Assembly (NCBI GenBank): GCA_008694505.1
Contig: VZDJ01000047.1
Coordinates: 4,508,087-4,572,086, forward strand
DNA from: Cyanoderma ruficeps
Taxonomy: Eukaryota; Chordata; Aves; Passeriformes; Timaliidae
Length of the DNA stretch: 64,000 bases
Direction: 5' to 3'
Shown here: one piece after another, positions 51,500-62,490 of the stretch
How positions within the stretch are numbered: the stretch's first letter is position 1
Layout: each line of letters begins with the position of its first letter
Position numbers and translations under genes: made by a program
Notes under the pieces: model-generated
The model's database searches: none
What the model was told of the DNA's origin: nothing
Seen by the model: the letters and a program-made list of their open reading frames with translations, nothing else

Positions 51500-53753
51500 G
51501 TAGGTGCGGGGCGCTGCCGGGCGGCGGGGCCGGGCCGGGCCCCGCGGGGGCTCGGTGCGGGCGGGGGAGCCGCGGGGGCTCCGTGCGGGATGGGCCGGGC
51601 TGGGGCCCCGCGGCCGCCCCGCCGTGCGGGTGGCCGTGTGCGGGGGGCAGCACCGGCGGAGGAGGCGACACCGGCGCTGGGCTGGGCTGGCAGCGGCCCG
51701 GAGCGCACGGGAGAGCGGCCCGGGGGGCTCAGGCAGAGCAGCCCCTGCGCCATGGGAAGAAGGGGAGCCATGGCCTCGCCGTGCTGCTATTTATAGAGGC
51801 TTGCTCCGATGCTCGCCATTCCTTTGGCACGGGGAATGCGGACTGTGCATAAACAACCAACAACCGCCCTGTCGTGAACCCCTCAGGACTGCATTCTGAC
51901 GCATGGACGAGAGATCTTGGTGGATTATCGTGTTGGTGTCCCAGCTGTGAAAGTCCACCAGCACATTCTACTGTTGGGTCATTTTCCTAACTGAAACCTT
52001 GTGTCATTTCTTCCCAGCAAAAAGCCATTTGTCAGTGAACATTTTCCTCCACAAACTCAAACTGATCTCTTGGCTTATGCACCCTTATTTTAATGTCTCT
52101 GTGAGGAGCTATAACAACAGTGGATCCCTCATTTGTGATTTGTTTTTCTCCCATAGTGTTGCACATCCTTTTTCTCTTTGCTGATGTGTGATGCTCCCTT
52201 TGCTTTTACTCTCCCTTACTGCTTCTCTTGGTCAGACCTCCTGTGGTCCCACTCCATATTCCATCCAGAATACACCTTACTCAGGCTAGAAGAGAGAATT
52301 GGAAAACAAGAGGCCCCTGGTGAAGAACTTTTTCCATCAGGTGGTTTTTCTGTACTTTCAGATACATTTGTGCCTTACATGAGTTAGCAGTCACCAAAAA
52401 ACTGCAGGAGTTGCTTTAAAGCTGCCCCGGTAGATCTAATTCTGCCTGGAGGGCATAGATGTACCACAGATGACCTCTCAGGATCCCCTTGCAGCCTTGT
52501 GTAGTAGTCCGTTAACCCCATCATGTTTATGGGCACAAATAGCAGGGTAACAACTCACACCCAAACAAAAAAGACACTGAAAGGTGACACATCAGGCACC
52601 TGAGTGCTCAGCCTCTCTCATTTCCTCTGCTGTGGGCAGCCCACCCTTGGATGAGTGTGGTGACCTCCCGATGCTTTCAAAGCATCCTCTGCTCCAAATC
52701 ACACGTGTCCCAAAGGCACATTTAGCTGAGACCATTAGGAAATTCATCCCGAGAACATGGCCCAGCATCTCGCAGCCTATTCTTTTCCTGGCAGACTTGA
52801 AAGAGAAATCACAAAAGCAGCCTGTTCTTAATCTGCTCTGGTTTCTTTTCCTTGGGCTTTGTATTCATTTGGACAGAAGAGTTTCTTGATAGGAAATGAC
52901 ATTGGATCAGTGCTGGAAGTTTGATAATTCATGGTGAGCACCCACTGAAAGCTGATGGTGCTTTTGTCCTTTGACTCCAGTGACACATTAGGGAGCTGGA
53001 GTAGCCACTGCCTGGGAAAGGGCCTGTTTTGGACATTTCATTTCTTGCTTAATCCGTTCAAGTGGAAACATTTCTGCCTGCAGCTTCACAGATGTGCCTT
53101 TATTATTTGCAAAGTGTTTTCTGGAAGATTTGAGGTTAAAAGAAGGAAGTGTTGGAAAATACGAATTAATGAGGAGACATCCCTTTGCCATTCCTCTTCA
53201 TCAGAACAGCTTGAATTGAGAAAATCCTGTTGATTGCAGACCAGCTGATTGAGGATGGAGGGGCCTGAGCTGTTTCTTGATGGAGCTCTGACACTGCTTT
53301 GTGCATGATCCAAGCAGCTCAGCAGCTGTCACATCCTCCCCCCTTTGCCCGCCTTTCCTACTCAAGTCAGACCTTCTCAAAAAAAGTTCTCTGTCCAGCA
53401 CTGAGCTGCTGGTGCCCCTGCAAAAACATCTTCCCTTATGCTTGTGGGGAGCCTGCAGGATCAGATCCCTTGGGTGGACGGGGTCTGAAATCTCTCTCCT
53501 GCCTGTGGTGGGGACGTGCTGGATGGTGGCACGTTTGTAAATCATCTGCTGCACTCTAATCTCCAGCCTGCAGGAGCCCAGTAAATTGATCCTATACTTT
53601 CTAAGCTAAGCTTAATCTCTCATTGTGTGTCCAGCAGCGCTCACAGAACGGCAAACTCCGTGTTCAGCGCGGACAATTCCAGGCACCCAAAGGGGGAATC
53701 GGTGTTTGGTGGAAAGGGCAGTTTCTGTGGATTTTCTCCTCATTTCGTTGCAG
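51500..53753 (+). other. Intron 1 of the LUZP4/UIF-like gene
   Basis: GC-rich for the first 250 bases, as the end of the CpG island, then ordinary intron. No repeat or additional exon was recognised. Confidence 0.7.
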
Positions 53754-53897
53754 ATGACATCATAAAGCTCCACAGGAAGGAGCAGACAGATGCCAGCGCC
53801 GCGGGCGACAGCAGAAGGCAGCAGGTCAAGAACAGGAGTTCAGCCTCCGGCTATGGGCGGCCCCAGTTCCGAGCCTGGAAGCAAAGGAATTTGCAAG
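53754..53897 (+). CDS. LUZP4/UIF-like gene, exon 2 (UAP56-binding motif completed)
   Basis: Follows a TTGCAG acceptor and completes the motif as DDIIKLHRKEQ, which closely matches DDIIKLNRKE of human UIF as I remember it. The remainder is polar and basic (DSRRQQVKNRSS, RPQFRAWKQRN). The exon is 144 nt, enters and leaves in phase 1, and ends at a GTAGAT donor. The split of the motif between exons 1 and 2 at the Asp codon is a useful family signature to check against FYTTD1. Confidence 0.88.
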
Positions 53898-56800
53898 GTA
53901 GATGGGCACTTGAGACAGCACAGGCCTCCCGGGCTGGAAAATGCGGTTTTTTTAGCAAAATCCAGCTCTTAAATCCTTCTAATTCCTGTGTTCGTATAAG
54001 ATGCTCTCAGGCCCTGATTAGCTTTTCTCCCTGTAACAATGGAATATCAGGGGCCTTTCAGAGCATAATTCACCCATTTCTCTCCCTTCCACTCTCTCAT
54101 GAATTACTAATTTAAAGTGACTTAATATCTATTCTCTATTCCCCTTGGCTTTGCGTATTTTAATTATGCCTCTTCCTAATCCTCGTTTTCCCAGAGCAGA
54201 CTTAAATTACCCAAATTACCCCTTCAGTTACTGTATTTGATAGCTCAGTTATTAAAGCTAAATTGTCACTTTTGCCAAGCATGCTATTTTTATGGCGAGG
54301 TTTTTTTAATAACACCGAGTGATCACACCTTTGTTTTGTTCCACTGCTTTTTACTTACAGACCAAAGTTGCCTGCTGCATGAAATGCCATCTCTATGAAC
54401 TTATTTTTTATAGTTACTGCTAAGTCAGTCCCTTTAGATTGAAGTGATATTTTGCAGAAATATCTTTGCAGTCACACATCAGGACAGTGGGATCACTGGC
54501 AGCAATCCTGCTTGTCTCTGCTCTGCCTCCCACCTTTGTGTTCTCGGTGTCCACCACACAGTGCCTTCCTTAGGATTGTCCCAGTTCAAAACATAATGAT
54601 GATAAATGTCCTTAGCAAATGGATTTTTCTGTCAAAACCCACAGGCTTTGATATTCTCCCGCACTCAAGCAATTACTGCATCCAGAGGCAAATCCAATAA
54701 AATTCTTTTTCCTATTCCTTAGATGGTAGAACTTCTCTGTTAATTTATAGAATTATTTCTGCTAGTTTGAGTATTTCGTAGGTTTTCAGTGAGTCTGAAT
54801 TCAGCCCTGCCAAGTGCAGAGACCTGCCATGCTGTGTGGTGCTGATTGTCAGCAGCAATTTGGGGAAGCTCAGCATGACTGGGAATTTAGCCCATAATTC
54901 ATCAGGGGCTCAGTTCATTTTGGTCCCTGCTGAAATGCAGTCCCTTCTGGGCTGAGATGTGATAACCATTATCAAAATGATGATCTGAGGAGCCCAGCAC
55001 TGTAATGACAGAGGAGGGGGAAGGGTATTATGCTGATTAAACCAGCAAGCAAAGTGCTGTTAATCCCTCTTGGAATATGGCTTAAACCTTCTCCCTAGTG
55101 GGGGAAAGAATGATTTTTAATGACAAGAAATTTGAATTTCAAATCTCCTTGGAAAGAAGAGTCTGTCAGACATGGGAACTTGTGCCCAGGCTGGACTGGC
55201 TGAGCAGAGGTGTCTTTTGGCCATCCCAGGTGTGCTCAGAACCAGGCTCTGAGCACACACACAAACATGGGATGTGCTTGTGGGGGTTCTTCCCCAGCTG
55301 CCGAGATGCTGTGGGGTTTTATTGAAACGTTCTTACATTATTAAATATCTGCCAGACCTTTTGCAGACATGAAGCCTCCCATGTGTCACACTTCAGGACA
55401 CAGATGACAGAGCCAGGCCTTGGTCCCCAGCTGGTGTGAGGGGTCCCCCTTGGAGGCTGATGGCTCTGTCATGTGTCATTTGTGTTGGGTGAGCTGTGCC
55501 TGAGTGCACTGCTGAGCACAGGCTCTCTAACAGGAACAGACTGACAGGGGCACTGTTTTCCAGTCAGGGCTGCCTTCTGCAGCATTGCCCTGATGGAGTA
55601 TCCAGGAAAGGCAGCTGAGCTCAGTCTCTGGTCCTCTGCAGGGTGTAGGAGAGCTGTGCAGCAAGGCTTAGCCCAGCAAACAGGCAGGAGATAGGGACAG
55701 GCCCAGGGTAGGGGTTGAAGAGAAACAAAACAGGGCAAAAACACACTGGGGGAATAGAAACAGGAGAAAAAAAATCCAAGGGACATTGACTACAGCAAGT
55801 CCACATCTGGTCAAAAAGAAAGAGTGCCAAAACTGAGTGTTTGTCATGAGAGGAACATTTACACACCTGCACTCCTGCAATGGGAGGTCATTGTCTGCAA
55901 AGGAAGTAACAGCTGGCCCCAGAGGGTGTGAACTGTGCTGTGTTTTTGTGCACGTTCCCAACCAGCACCTCTGGCCATGGGGCATGAAGCACCCCAGCAT
56001 GGTCTTTGGGATCTGCTTCCAAAGGGCCTGACCTGGTGCCCTTTTATTTTAGAGCCAGAGCAGCTCAAAGCATCTTGAGGTGTGTTCCAGTGTGAGCAGC
56101 TCAGGCTGGTGCTGGCTGGTGTAACACCCTGAGGCTGGAGCCTTCATTCCTTGTGGCAGTGGTGGCCCCTCACAGCAGTGCCACTGCTGCCTCAGAAGGT
56201 TTCCAGTTGCTCCAGGTCAGTGTAAATCGCTGTCACGTAGCAGTCAGTGATGTAATTTATGCACCTGGGTGCTCTGGTTTGCATCAGTGAGGTTCTGCTG
56301 TGAGATCCAGGTCTGAGTGCACTCTCCCTGCCCTCTGCCATGCACAGCTTTGGGCCTGGTTTATGCACCCCCAGTGTGGGCACATCTCGCTGGCAGAGCA
56401 GCTGTTGTGGGGCTCAAAGCACAGGGGCTGAATGCCCGAGTCACCTTGCAGCTGGGCTTGGCAAAGACTGAAGTAGCAATGAGGGAAAACACGTGTGCTG
56501 CTGTTTACCCTTTACGTGCACTGAGAAGTGGAACATCTGGTTATAGATAATGCAGGTGTCTGGTAGATTTGGGGACACCCTTCTGGGCACGCCTGAGCTC
56601 CCTGCCTTGGTACAGAGATCAGAGCACGGCATGGTGGTGACTCTGCAGGCAAACCCTTGATAAACTGGCATGGAGGGCAGCCTGGTGATTCTCCAGCACT
56701 GGGCCAAGCCTCATGGTGCTGGTAACCGTGCCCAAGGGGCTCTGCTTCGGTGTTGCTTCAGAGATCTGCTGCTTTGTGAGGTAAGAGAAATAAATTCCCT

Positions 56801-57569
56801 CCCAGCATTCCACCTGTGACTTTGTGAGTGTTGTTGTTGTGCCCGTGTCAGTTCACACAGTGACTCAGAAACTCTCTGTCTCATTACGACCACAGAATTT
56901 TATTATGTGGAGTAATTAGGTTTGGAAGCTCTGTGCCTCAGTCTGACAGGGCTTTCCTCTCGCTCAACACTTCAGCACTCTTCAAAGGCATCAGCAGACT
57001 TAGGGGAAAAGCTTAAATGCAGGACGTGCAGCGGGTGTGTGTGTATCATGGAAGAGCAGGAGGAGATGTCCCCTTCAATTGGGGAAGTTATGGTATGTCA
57101 AGCTAAAAGAAAAAGAAAATATATATATATATAAAGTAAAAATTAAGCTATGATGTGGGCCCTCAGAGCTATTTCAGGCTGCTGTGGGGTTGGTTTTAGG
57201 ATGCTCAAGTCATGTGTACATCTGTATTTAAGGCTTTTTCTTTTTCATAGTCAATTCATAGCAGGGTGAGCTCTGACAGCAGATTGACAGGTCTCCTGAT
57301 GTGGGTGTTCCTGCCTTTACGAGGAATCAGAATTGTGAAAGGCTTTTCTCTCCTGTATTCTTTCACATCAAATAATGTGCATGGCAGTCCAATGTACAAT
57401 GAGAATGCTGGAGAGACTTTGGAAGAATTAATTATTTAATGTGAATGGGCGTGACTTTTGCACCACTGTTTGTGTAGACGCTCCTGTATCACTCCTGTAA
57501 TTTATTTACAAACCTGTAGTCATAAGTCGAATTTTGAAGGATGCTGAAGTAAGAGGGCTTTGTTTGTAG
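53898..57569 (+). other. Intron 2 of the LUZP4/UIF-like gene
   Basis: The longest intron (3.7 kb). It contains a short TA microsatellite at about 57118-57134; nothing else was recognised. Confidence 0.7.
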
Positions 57570-57712
57570 GACCCAACCGTTTCAGAAGAGGCTTTGGACA
57601 GCAACAATTCAATCGGAGACAATTCAGGAACCCTTTGCCTGGTCGCAAGAGAAGAGCAGCTGCTGCCTTCGATGGAGTGAGCCCCTTAAATCGCCAGGCA
57701 TCGGCTCAGGAG
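57570..57712 (+). CDS. LUZP4/UIF-like gene, exon 3 (Arg-rich RNA-binding segment)
   Basis: Starts after a TTGTAG acceptor in phase 1 and ends phase 0 at GTAGGG. The 143 nt encode an Arg/Phe/Gln-rich stretch (NRFRRGFGQQQFNRRQFR) followed by PLPGRKRRAAAAF and GVSPLNRQ. The last piece parallels GISPMNRP of UIF. Arg-rich segments like this bind RNA and NXF1 in the family. Confidence 0.88.
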
Positions 57713-58988
57713 GTAGGGGAATAAGGAAAGTCTGGCTTTTCCCAAATGTCAGGTAGAAATCTGCTCAATTTTATGATCCTGGATCACCCCAAAGAACAAT
57801 CTACATAAAAAACACCATCTTTTAATGCCTGTGCACAGCATTTGTATGCATAGGTGAGTACAGACATGCATGCATATGGAATAGCAATTTTCCAGCTGGT
57901 TTTATAAAGCTTCTGACTTGGCATAATTTTATTGAGCGGTACCCATGGGTTTTGCAAAAATAGATTTTTTTAAAAATCGGTCTTAAAAGGTTTAAAAATA
58001 TTTCCATAAAATTAATTCCATGGCATCTCATCTTACTATTATAATTTAGAGGAGGTGTGTTAAGGTTCTTCGTTACTTGTTGTCCACCCAGAGAATTTTC
58101 CAGGTTCCTGTGAAGTCAGAAGACAGACTTGGTGACTTGTCAGGTGACTCTGGTTCAGAGACATACTTCCCACCAGAGACACTGATTCCCAGTGCTGTGA
58201 CAGACAGTGTGAGAGGCAGCTGTGTTTTCCTGCTCTGATGAAAATCCACTCAGTTAGGAGGTCACAGATGTTCAGTGAGCTTTTTAAAAAGATGCAAGTG
58301 CTGAACAGGACGGCACATTTAAGTGAATGTGTCGTAGGGGTATAAATAAGAAAGTCCTAAACTAAGCATGAATGTGCAAGGAGTGAGGTTATTCCTGAAA
58401 AGAAAGACCAGGATGACTCAGATACTGAGTGTGGCTGGTATTTACAGAAAGAAATAAGCAGTTGCTAGGAGGCAGAATTCTACAGTAGCTTCCACTTGGC
58501 AGGAACAAACCAAGGGAGAAGAATATGGAAACAGCCCTCAGTTAGCAGGTGCTAACAGTGATGGTAGTTGTCCCACAGAAATCACCAGGCTGGAGCCTGG
58601 GGCAGTTTGTGTTGGAGCTGCAGGACAGACACTGCCAGACACTTCTGGTGTGTTCCATGAATAAGGGTGTGGTCCCGGCAGTGCAGGTGTCCACACAAGA
58701 AAGAGCTGATGACCAAAAGGAAACTGAGCAGGGCCATAATGCACAGCTTCTGTGAGATCTGCTCTGCATGGACCGATTTGATTTTATTCTTTGATTTCTG
58801 CAGCATTAGAAGGGAACATTTTCCCTGGCACTGCTAGTTCCATGGCCAGGAAGTGACTGACTGATTGTTGACAGCAGTGTCAGCAGCAGAGAGCAGGACC
58901 TTGTGTGCTGTCCCTTGCCCTCATCCCCTGTTCTTCTACCAAGACTGTGCTGCAGGTGACAACTGCTGAGGTCTCACTGCTCTTTCAG
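57713..58988 (+). other. Intron 3 of the LUZP4/UIF-like gene
   Basis: 1.28 kb. This is where UIF would have additional coding sequence. Candidate splice pairs (for example around 58091-58137) do not resemble the family or keep the phase, so no extra exon is called. Confidence 0.65.
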
Positions 58989-59113
58989 GGCAACAAGAAG
59001 AAAAATGTTTTTGCCAAAAGCAGCAGTGGTCAGCAGGAGAAACAGCCACAGACATCTGCAGGCCTCAAGGGGTTCAGAGAAGATGCTGCCAGCGTCCGTG
59101 GCCCAGGGAGAAG
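58989..59113 (+). CDS. LUZP4/UIF-like gene, exon 4 (lysine-rich linker)
   Basis: Begins GNKKKNVF after a CTTTCAG acceptor (phase 0) and ends in phase 2 with AG before a GTAAAA donor. The 125 nt encode a polar Lys/Gln/Ser-rich linker. GNKKK aligns with GNKLNHQK of UIF. The UIF segment just before it (about 45 residues) has no counterpart here, which explains part of the shorter length. Confidence 0.82.
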
Positions 59114-59619
59114 GTAAAATCTGTGGTAACTCCAGGTTATTTTGGTTTTCTGTGGTTTTTACCTGTGCAGCTCATGGGGTTCAGCTCTCAATACGTGCCA
59201 GCTGGGCATGGCTACAGCCATGTGCTTGTGCAGCACCAGAAAAATACCCCTGGGTATGTTAAGAAGGCACCTGGAAAGAAAACAACCTCATGCTCATAGT
59301 TAATAATGCTGATATTAATCTGTCATTTTATTTCAGGAAGCACAGAAAATGTAAGTTTTGTATTTTTATTAAACTTCCTCACTTTGAGAAACACTTCTGA
59401 AGGGTATTAAATGCTATTAAAATAGCATTTATTTTCATAGAGGCAGGAAATACAGATTCCAGCCATAAGGGATGGGCAGGGACAGGGAGTCTGTCCCAGT
59501 GAGGGGCTGCAGGAGCAGACTGTGCCCCAGGAGCTGTGAGGAAGGCAGCGTGCCAGGTGCTGGGCACTGTCTGGGTGCCTGTCTCATCAAGATCATTATG
59601 TTCTCTGAGCTCAAAAGGA

Positions 59620-59712
59620 AGCTCCTTGCAATGCTTCCTCTGCTCTGAGCAGAACAGGGACTGAATAGCATCGAGAGGTCCTTTCTGACCTGATTTTTTT
59701 CTATGATTTTCC
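59620..59712 (+). mobile_element. CR1 3'-end fragment in intron 4
   Basis: GCTCCTTGCAATGCTTCCTC, then GAGAGGTCCTTTCTGACCTG and TTTTTTTCTATGATTTT, follow the order of a CR1 3' end in plus orientation. Only the last ~90 bp are recognisable. Confidence 0.6.
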
Positions 59713-59955
59713 TCCCATGTTTTTTTGCTTTTAATGAGCAAAGCTCAGAACACACAAGCTGTTGCCTCATTTGAGCGGAAAATCAAGTTCCTCTGAAATC
59801 CTTTGGCGGTAGAAAAACCTGTTGGGCTGAACTCTGTAACACAGCCTCATTTGCTTCTTGCACTGCTTTTTAAGACCAGCTTGGGTAAGGTGTTTTGGCA
59901 TTACACATTAGAGACCTGGTATCATCCTCACCCTTTTCTCTCTCTCCTTTACCAG

Positions 59956-60040
59956 CAAGCCTTTCCTGCTGAACAGGGGAGCAGCGTTCCAGCAGAAGGG
60001 GATGCAGCAGCGGTTCTACAAAGCCCATTTCCAGAGGGGG
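59956..60040 (+). CDS. LUZP4/UIF-like gene, exon 5 (Phe/Arg segment)
   Basis: Starts after TTTACCAG; its first base completes a Ser codon, followed by KPFLLNRGAAFQQKGMQQRF and an HFQRG ending. PFLLNRG parallels TFLFRRG of UIF. The exon is 85 nt and ends in phase 0 at GTCAGT (60041). The frame is fixed by exons 4 and 6; another frame that is also open at this place does not match the family. Confidence 0.82.
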
Positions 60041-60472
60041 GTCAGTATTTGAGACATTTCCTCTGCTCTCTGCTGGTAGTTTCACCATTTACATTTTACC
60101 AGCCTTTGCCCAGTTGTAGCTTTGCTTCCAGAAGTAACTGGGGGAGAGAGGTGGATGACCTGAACGCTGCATGGATTGGTAGGAAAGTATTTGCAGGCAA
60201 TTGTTAATGCAGCTTGGTATTCTGGCAGCTTGGAAGTAAATCCTGGGAGGGTGGTAAAAATAAACTTTGCAGTTTATAGAGCAGCACAAGCAGGGCAAAG
60301 TAAAGCCACCCCATACACATCACTGTGCCAGTGGGAAACACCAAATTAGCACGTTTCTCGACAGCTTGCAAGGAGGGAGCTCTTGAGATACACCAAACAG
60401 AATCCTGGAAAAGGAATCACTGTTTCTGGGAGCTAATTCTTTGAAGTAATTGTTTTTAAATATATTTTACAG
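60041..60472 (+). other. Intron 5 of the LUZP4/UIF-like gene
   Basis: 432 bp, no recognised feature apart from a good TTTAAATATATTTTACAG acceptor region at the end. Confidence 0.7.
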
Positions 60473-60516
60473 CAGATGGATTCTCGAGGAGAAGGGAAAC
60501 CACCAAGAATGAGAAG
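60473..60516 (+). CDS. LUZP4/UIF-like gene, exon 6 (short basic exon, NAGNAG acceptor)
   Basis: A 44-nt exon encoding QMDSRGEGKPPRMR plus two bases, ending at GTAATT. The acceptor reads TTTTACAGCAG, so splicing may begin at 60473 (with Gln) or at 60476 (without it); both keep the frame. The segment matches the poorly conserved part of UIF just before the ILTVS block. Confidence 0.78.
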
Positions 60517-60597
60517 GTAATTGGTGAACAAAGGCACAATGCAAATACGAGGTGCTCTTTCACGCTTGAAGCTGGATAAATCTCCCTGTCTCGGCAG

Positions 60598-60672
60598 GTG
60601 GCAAGTGAAACCCATCCCTGGAGCAATTCTGACGGTTTCTGTGCTTAATCCCCAGGCGGGCCAGACCAGCTC
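60598..60672 (+). CDS. LUZP4/UIF-like gene, exon 7 (ILTVSV-NP block)
   Basis: Begins after TCTCGGCAG only 81 bp downstream of exon 6. It reads RWQVKPIPGAILTVSVLNPQ and then AGQTS, ending in phase 2 at a perfect GTAAGT donor. The human UIF counterpart, from memory, is RQWRTSTTNGGILTVSIDNP, so this is one of the strongest family matches in the gene. Confidence 0.88.
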
Positions 60673-61169
60673 GTAAGTAAATGAGGTGATTTGTTAGGGT
60701 AGGAGCCCTACAAAAGCCATTGCAAATCCCTTTAGCGTTATTGCGGCTTCACTTCCCTAATGAGTGTGCAGTGAATGGGTTTCAGACCCAAAATGGTTCG
60801 CAAATGATGTTCCTTCCCCAGCATATCAGAAGGAGATAAAAATCTCCTGTATTTACCTGCAATTACATGGTAATCTGTAATTACCACGCCCTCACTTGTA
60901 ATGCAGAGTGAGGAGAAATGGAAGCACCATTGTGGGAAGAGGTGGCAGGCTGGTTGTGCTGGTTTTGGGCTGTTAGGAGAAACAGTGTGCCCCAAAGGGA
61001 CACCTGGTGCTCGCTGTGTAAGAGGAGCTCAGAGGCCGGAAAGGGGCAGCTGCAGGACCTGGCACCCAGCTGGGGGCAGAGAGAAGGGTGGGTGAGGGCA
61101 CTGTGCATGCTGGGGGTGCAGAGAGCACCCCTCAATAGCCTGGATGTGACAGTCCCCGGTGCTGGAACG

Positions 61170-61467
61170 TGTCACAATAGGACACGAAATAAAGATGCTT
61201 GACTCCAGTCAGAAGGCAGTAGAAATCACAAGGTTTATTTACAATTCATTCAGCCCTTTTATAACATGTTGCACTGAAAGACACGTTATTAGTCCAGAGG
61301 GCTGACACCTCTCCATTGGCTCAGTGACAGAAATACAAACAACACCTGTTGGTATGGGAAAGGAATATTGTCTACACAAGGTTGTTTTGGGAAAAAGAAA
61401 AACTGTTGAAAAGTTTCCCTTGGGAAGAGCTCAGCAATCCTCAGGCTCAGAAAACACTGAGCCCACA
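61170..61467 (-). mobile_element. Solo LTR, antisense in intron 7 of the LUZP4/UIF-like gene
   Basis: 298 bp from TGTCACAATAGG to GAGCCCACA, flanked by GGAACG (61164-61169) and GGAACT (61468-61473), sharing five of six bases. On the minus strand it carries TTATAAAAGGG (about 61255-61265) and AATAAA (about 61232), the order expected for an LTR promoter and poly(A) signal. Confidence 0.8.
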
Positions 61468-61621
61468 GGAACTCTGCCTGCAGGGCTGCTCTCCTGGGGT
61501 CAGACATGCCGTGGGAGGGGGGCAGTGTGTGGGTGTGTCCTTCACTCCGTGCCGGTTTGCAGGGGATGGGAGGTGAGCTGCCGTGGCATCCCGAGTGACT
61601 GCAGCTCTGTGCTCTCCCCAG

Positions 61622-61733
61622 GCCTGGATCCAGTCGCCCATTCCTGCCAAGCCAGAGGCCCCCGGCACGGGCGGCCAAGCCCCAGCCCAAGGGGGTGCTG
61701 CTGAGATTCAACTTCCGCGCCATGGCCAACCAG
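61622..61733 (+). CDS. LUZP4/UIF-like gene, exon 8
   Basis: Follows TCTCCCCAG. It encodes a Pro/Arg/Ala-rich stretch (PGSSRPFLPSQRPP) and then PKGVLLRFNFRAMANQ, which aligns with PKGVPLQFDINSVGKQ of UIF. The exon is 112 nt and ends in phase 0 at GTAGAG. Confidence 0.87.
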
Positions 61734-62490
61734 GTAGAGGATTGTCGACGGGACAGGAGGCACCTGGCTCCCTGCAGCAGCCCTGCCACTGAGCTCTTAA
61801 CGTCACACTCAGGTTTCTGGGGCTGCCAGCTGGGTTTGTCTAACACAGCCTGGGAGGAAAGGCCCGTAGCTGTGTTGGCCAGGTTGCTCACAAAACTGAA
61901 GGCACTTGAGAAGACTGTTCAGCAACTACAGACTCAGCCCAGTTTTCCCCACTCTGATGGCCTGTCTTGGCCTGTCCATGTGCTTGCTTGGAGCAGGGAG
62001 GTCCTGCTGATGAGTAGTCCTGGCCAGAGGGGACTGTTTCACTGTCAGTGCTTCCCATTCCTCAGAGACACGTGGCACTTCTGGGCTTTGCTCGCTCTTT
62101 GCTTTGGTGCCCTTCTTGGTGTCACATTTTATACTGAAGTATGGTCCGAGAGCCCTGGGGCAGCTGAGAAATCCCGCTCCACCTTCTTCATTGCCGGCGT
62201 TTCTTGTCTGGACGGTTTGGTTTTCCCCGATGCCTTGTGCTCAAATGCCATCTGCTTGCTCCTGTTCTTGCCGAGGATGCCCTGTTGTCTTGGGGCTGGG
62301 AGCTGCTTGGAGGTTTTCCAACCGCACACAGTCTGTTGAGCTCCCTGTCTCTGTGTGCTGAGTGGTTTAATTGACTAACCAGCTGTGAAACACCGGCCTG
62401 ACTGATGGGCTCTAATCAATACCCCGCTACGAGTTTGGCTGTGCTTTGCCACGAGACAAGGGACTGACTCGCTCTCGCTTTCCCCTGCAG
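61734..62490 (+). other. Intron 8 of the LUZP4/UIF-like gene
   Basis: 757 bp. A 214-codon plus frame runs through it from exon 8, but the exon 8 donor and exon 9 acceptor are strong and exon 9 matches the UIF C-terminus, so the read-through is not taken as coding. Confidence 0.65.

Larger units (their letters stand above)
50600..51760 (+). promoter_or_regulatory. CpG island and promoter region of the LUZP4/UIF-like gene
   Basis: GC-rich, CpG-rich island ending in the first intron. It contains a minisatellite (separate entry) up to about 80 bases before the start codon, then a unique core (51340-51417) with GGGGCGGGC and ACATTCCGG elements, the latter resembling an ETS site in reverse. There is no TATA box. 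Several long open frames on both strands in this block are artefacts of GC-rich repeats. Confidence 0.65.

Noticed and set aside
50602..51771. Minus-strand frames of 389, 348 and 236 codons
   Set aside because: Several overlapping frames are open at once because the GC-rich minisatellite lacks stops; the peptides are repeat translations of CPALPA type.
58091..58137. Possible extra exon in intron 3 (acceptor CCACCCAG, donor GTGACT)
   Set aside because: It would change the phase between exons 3 and 4 and its peptide does not resemble the UIF segment missing there.
61695..62339. 214-codon frame reading on from exon 8
   Set aside because: Ignores strong splice sites at 61734 and 62490; exon 9 supplies the family C-terminus.
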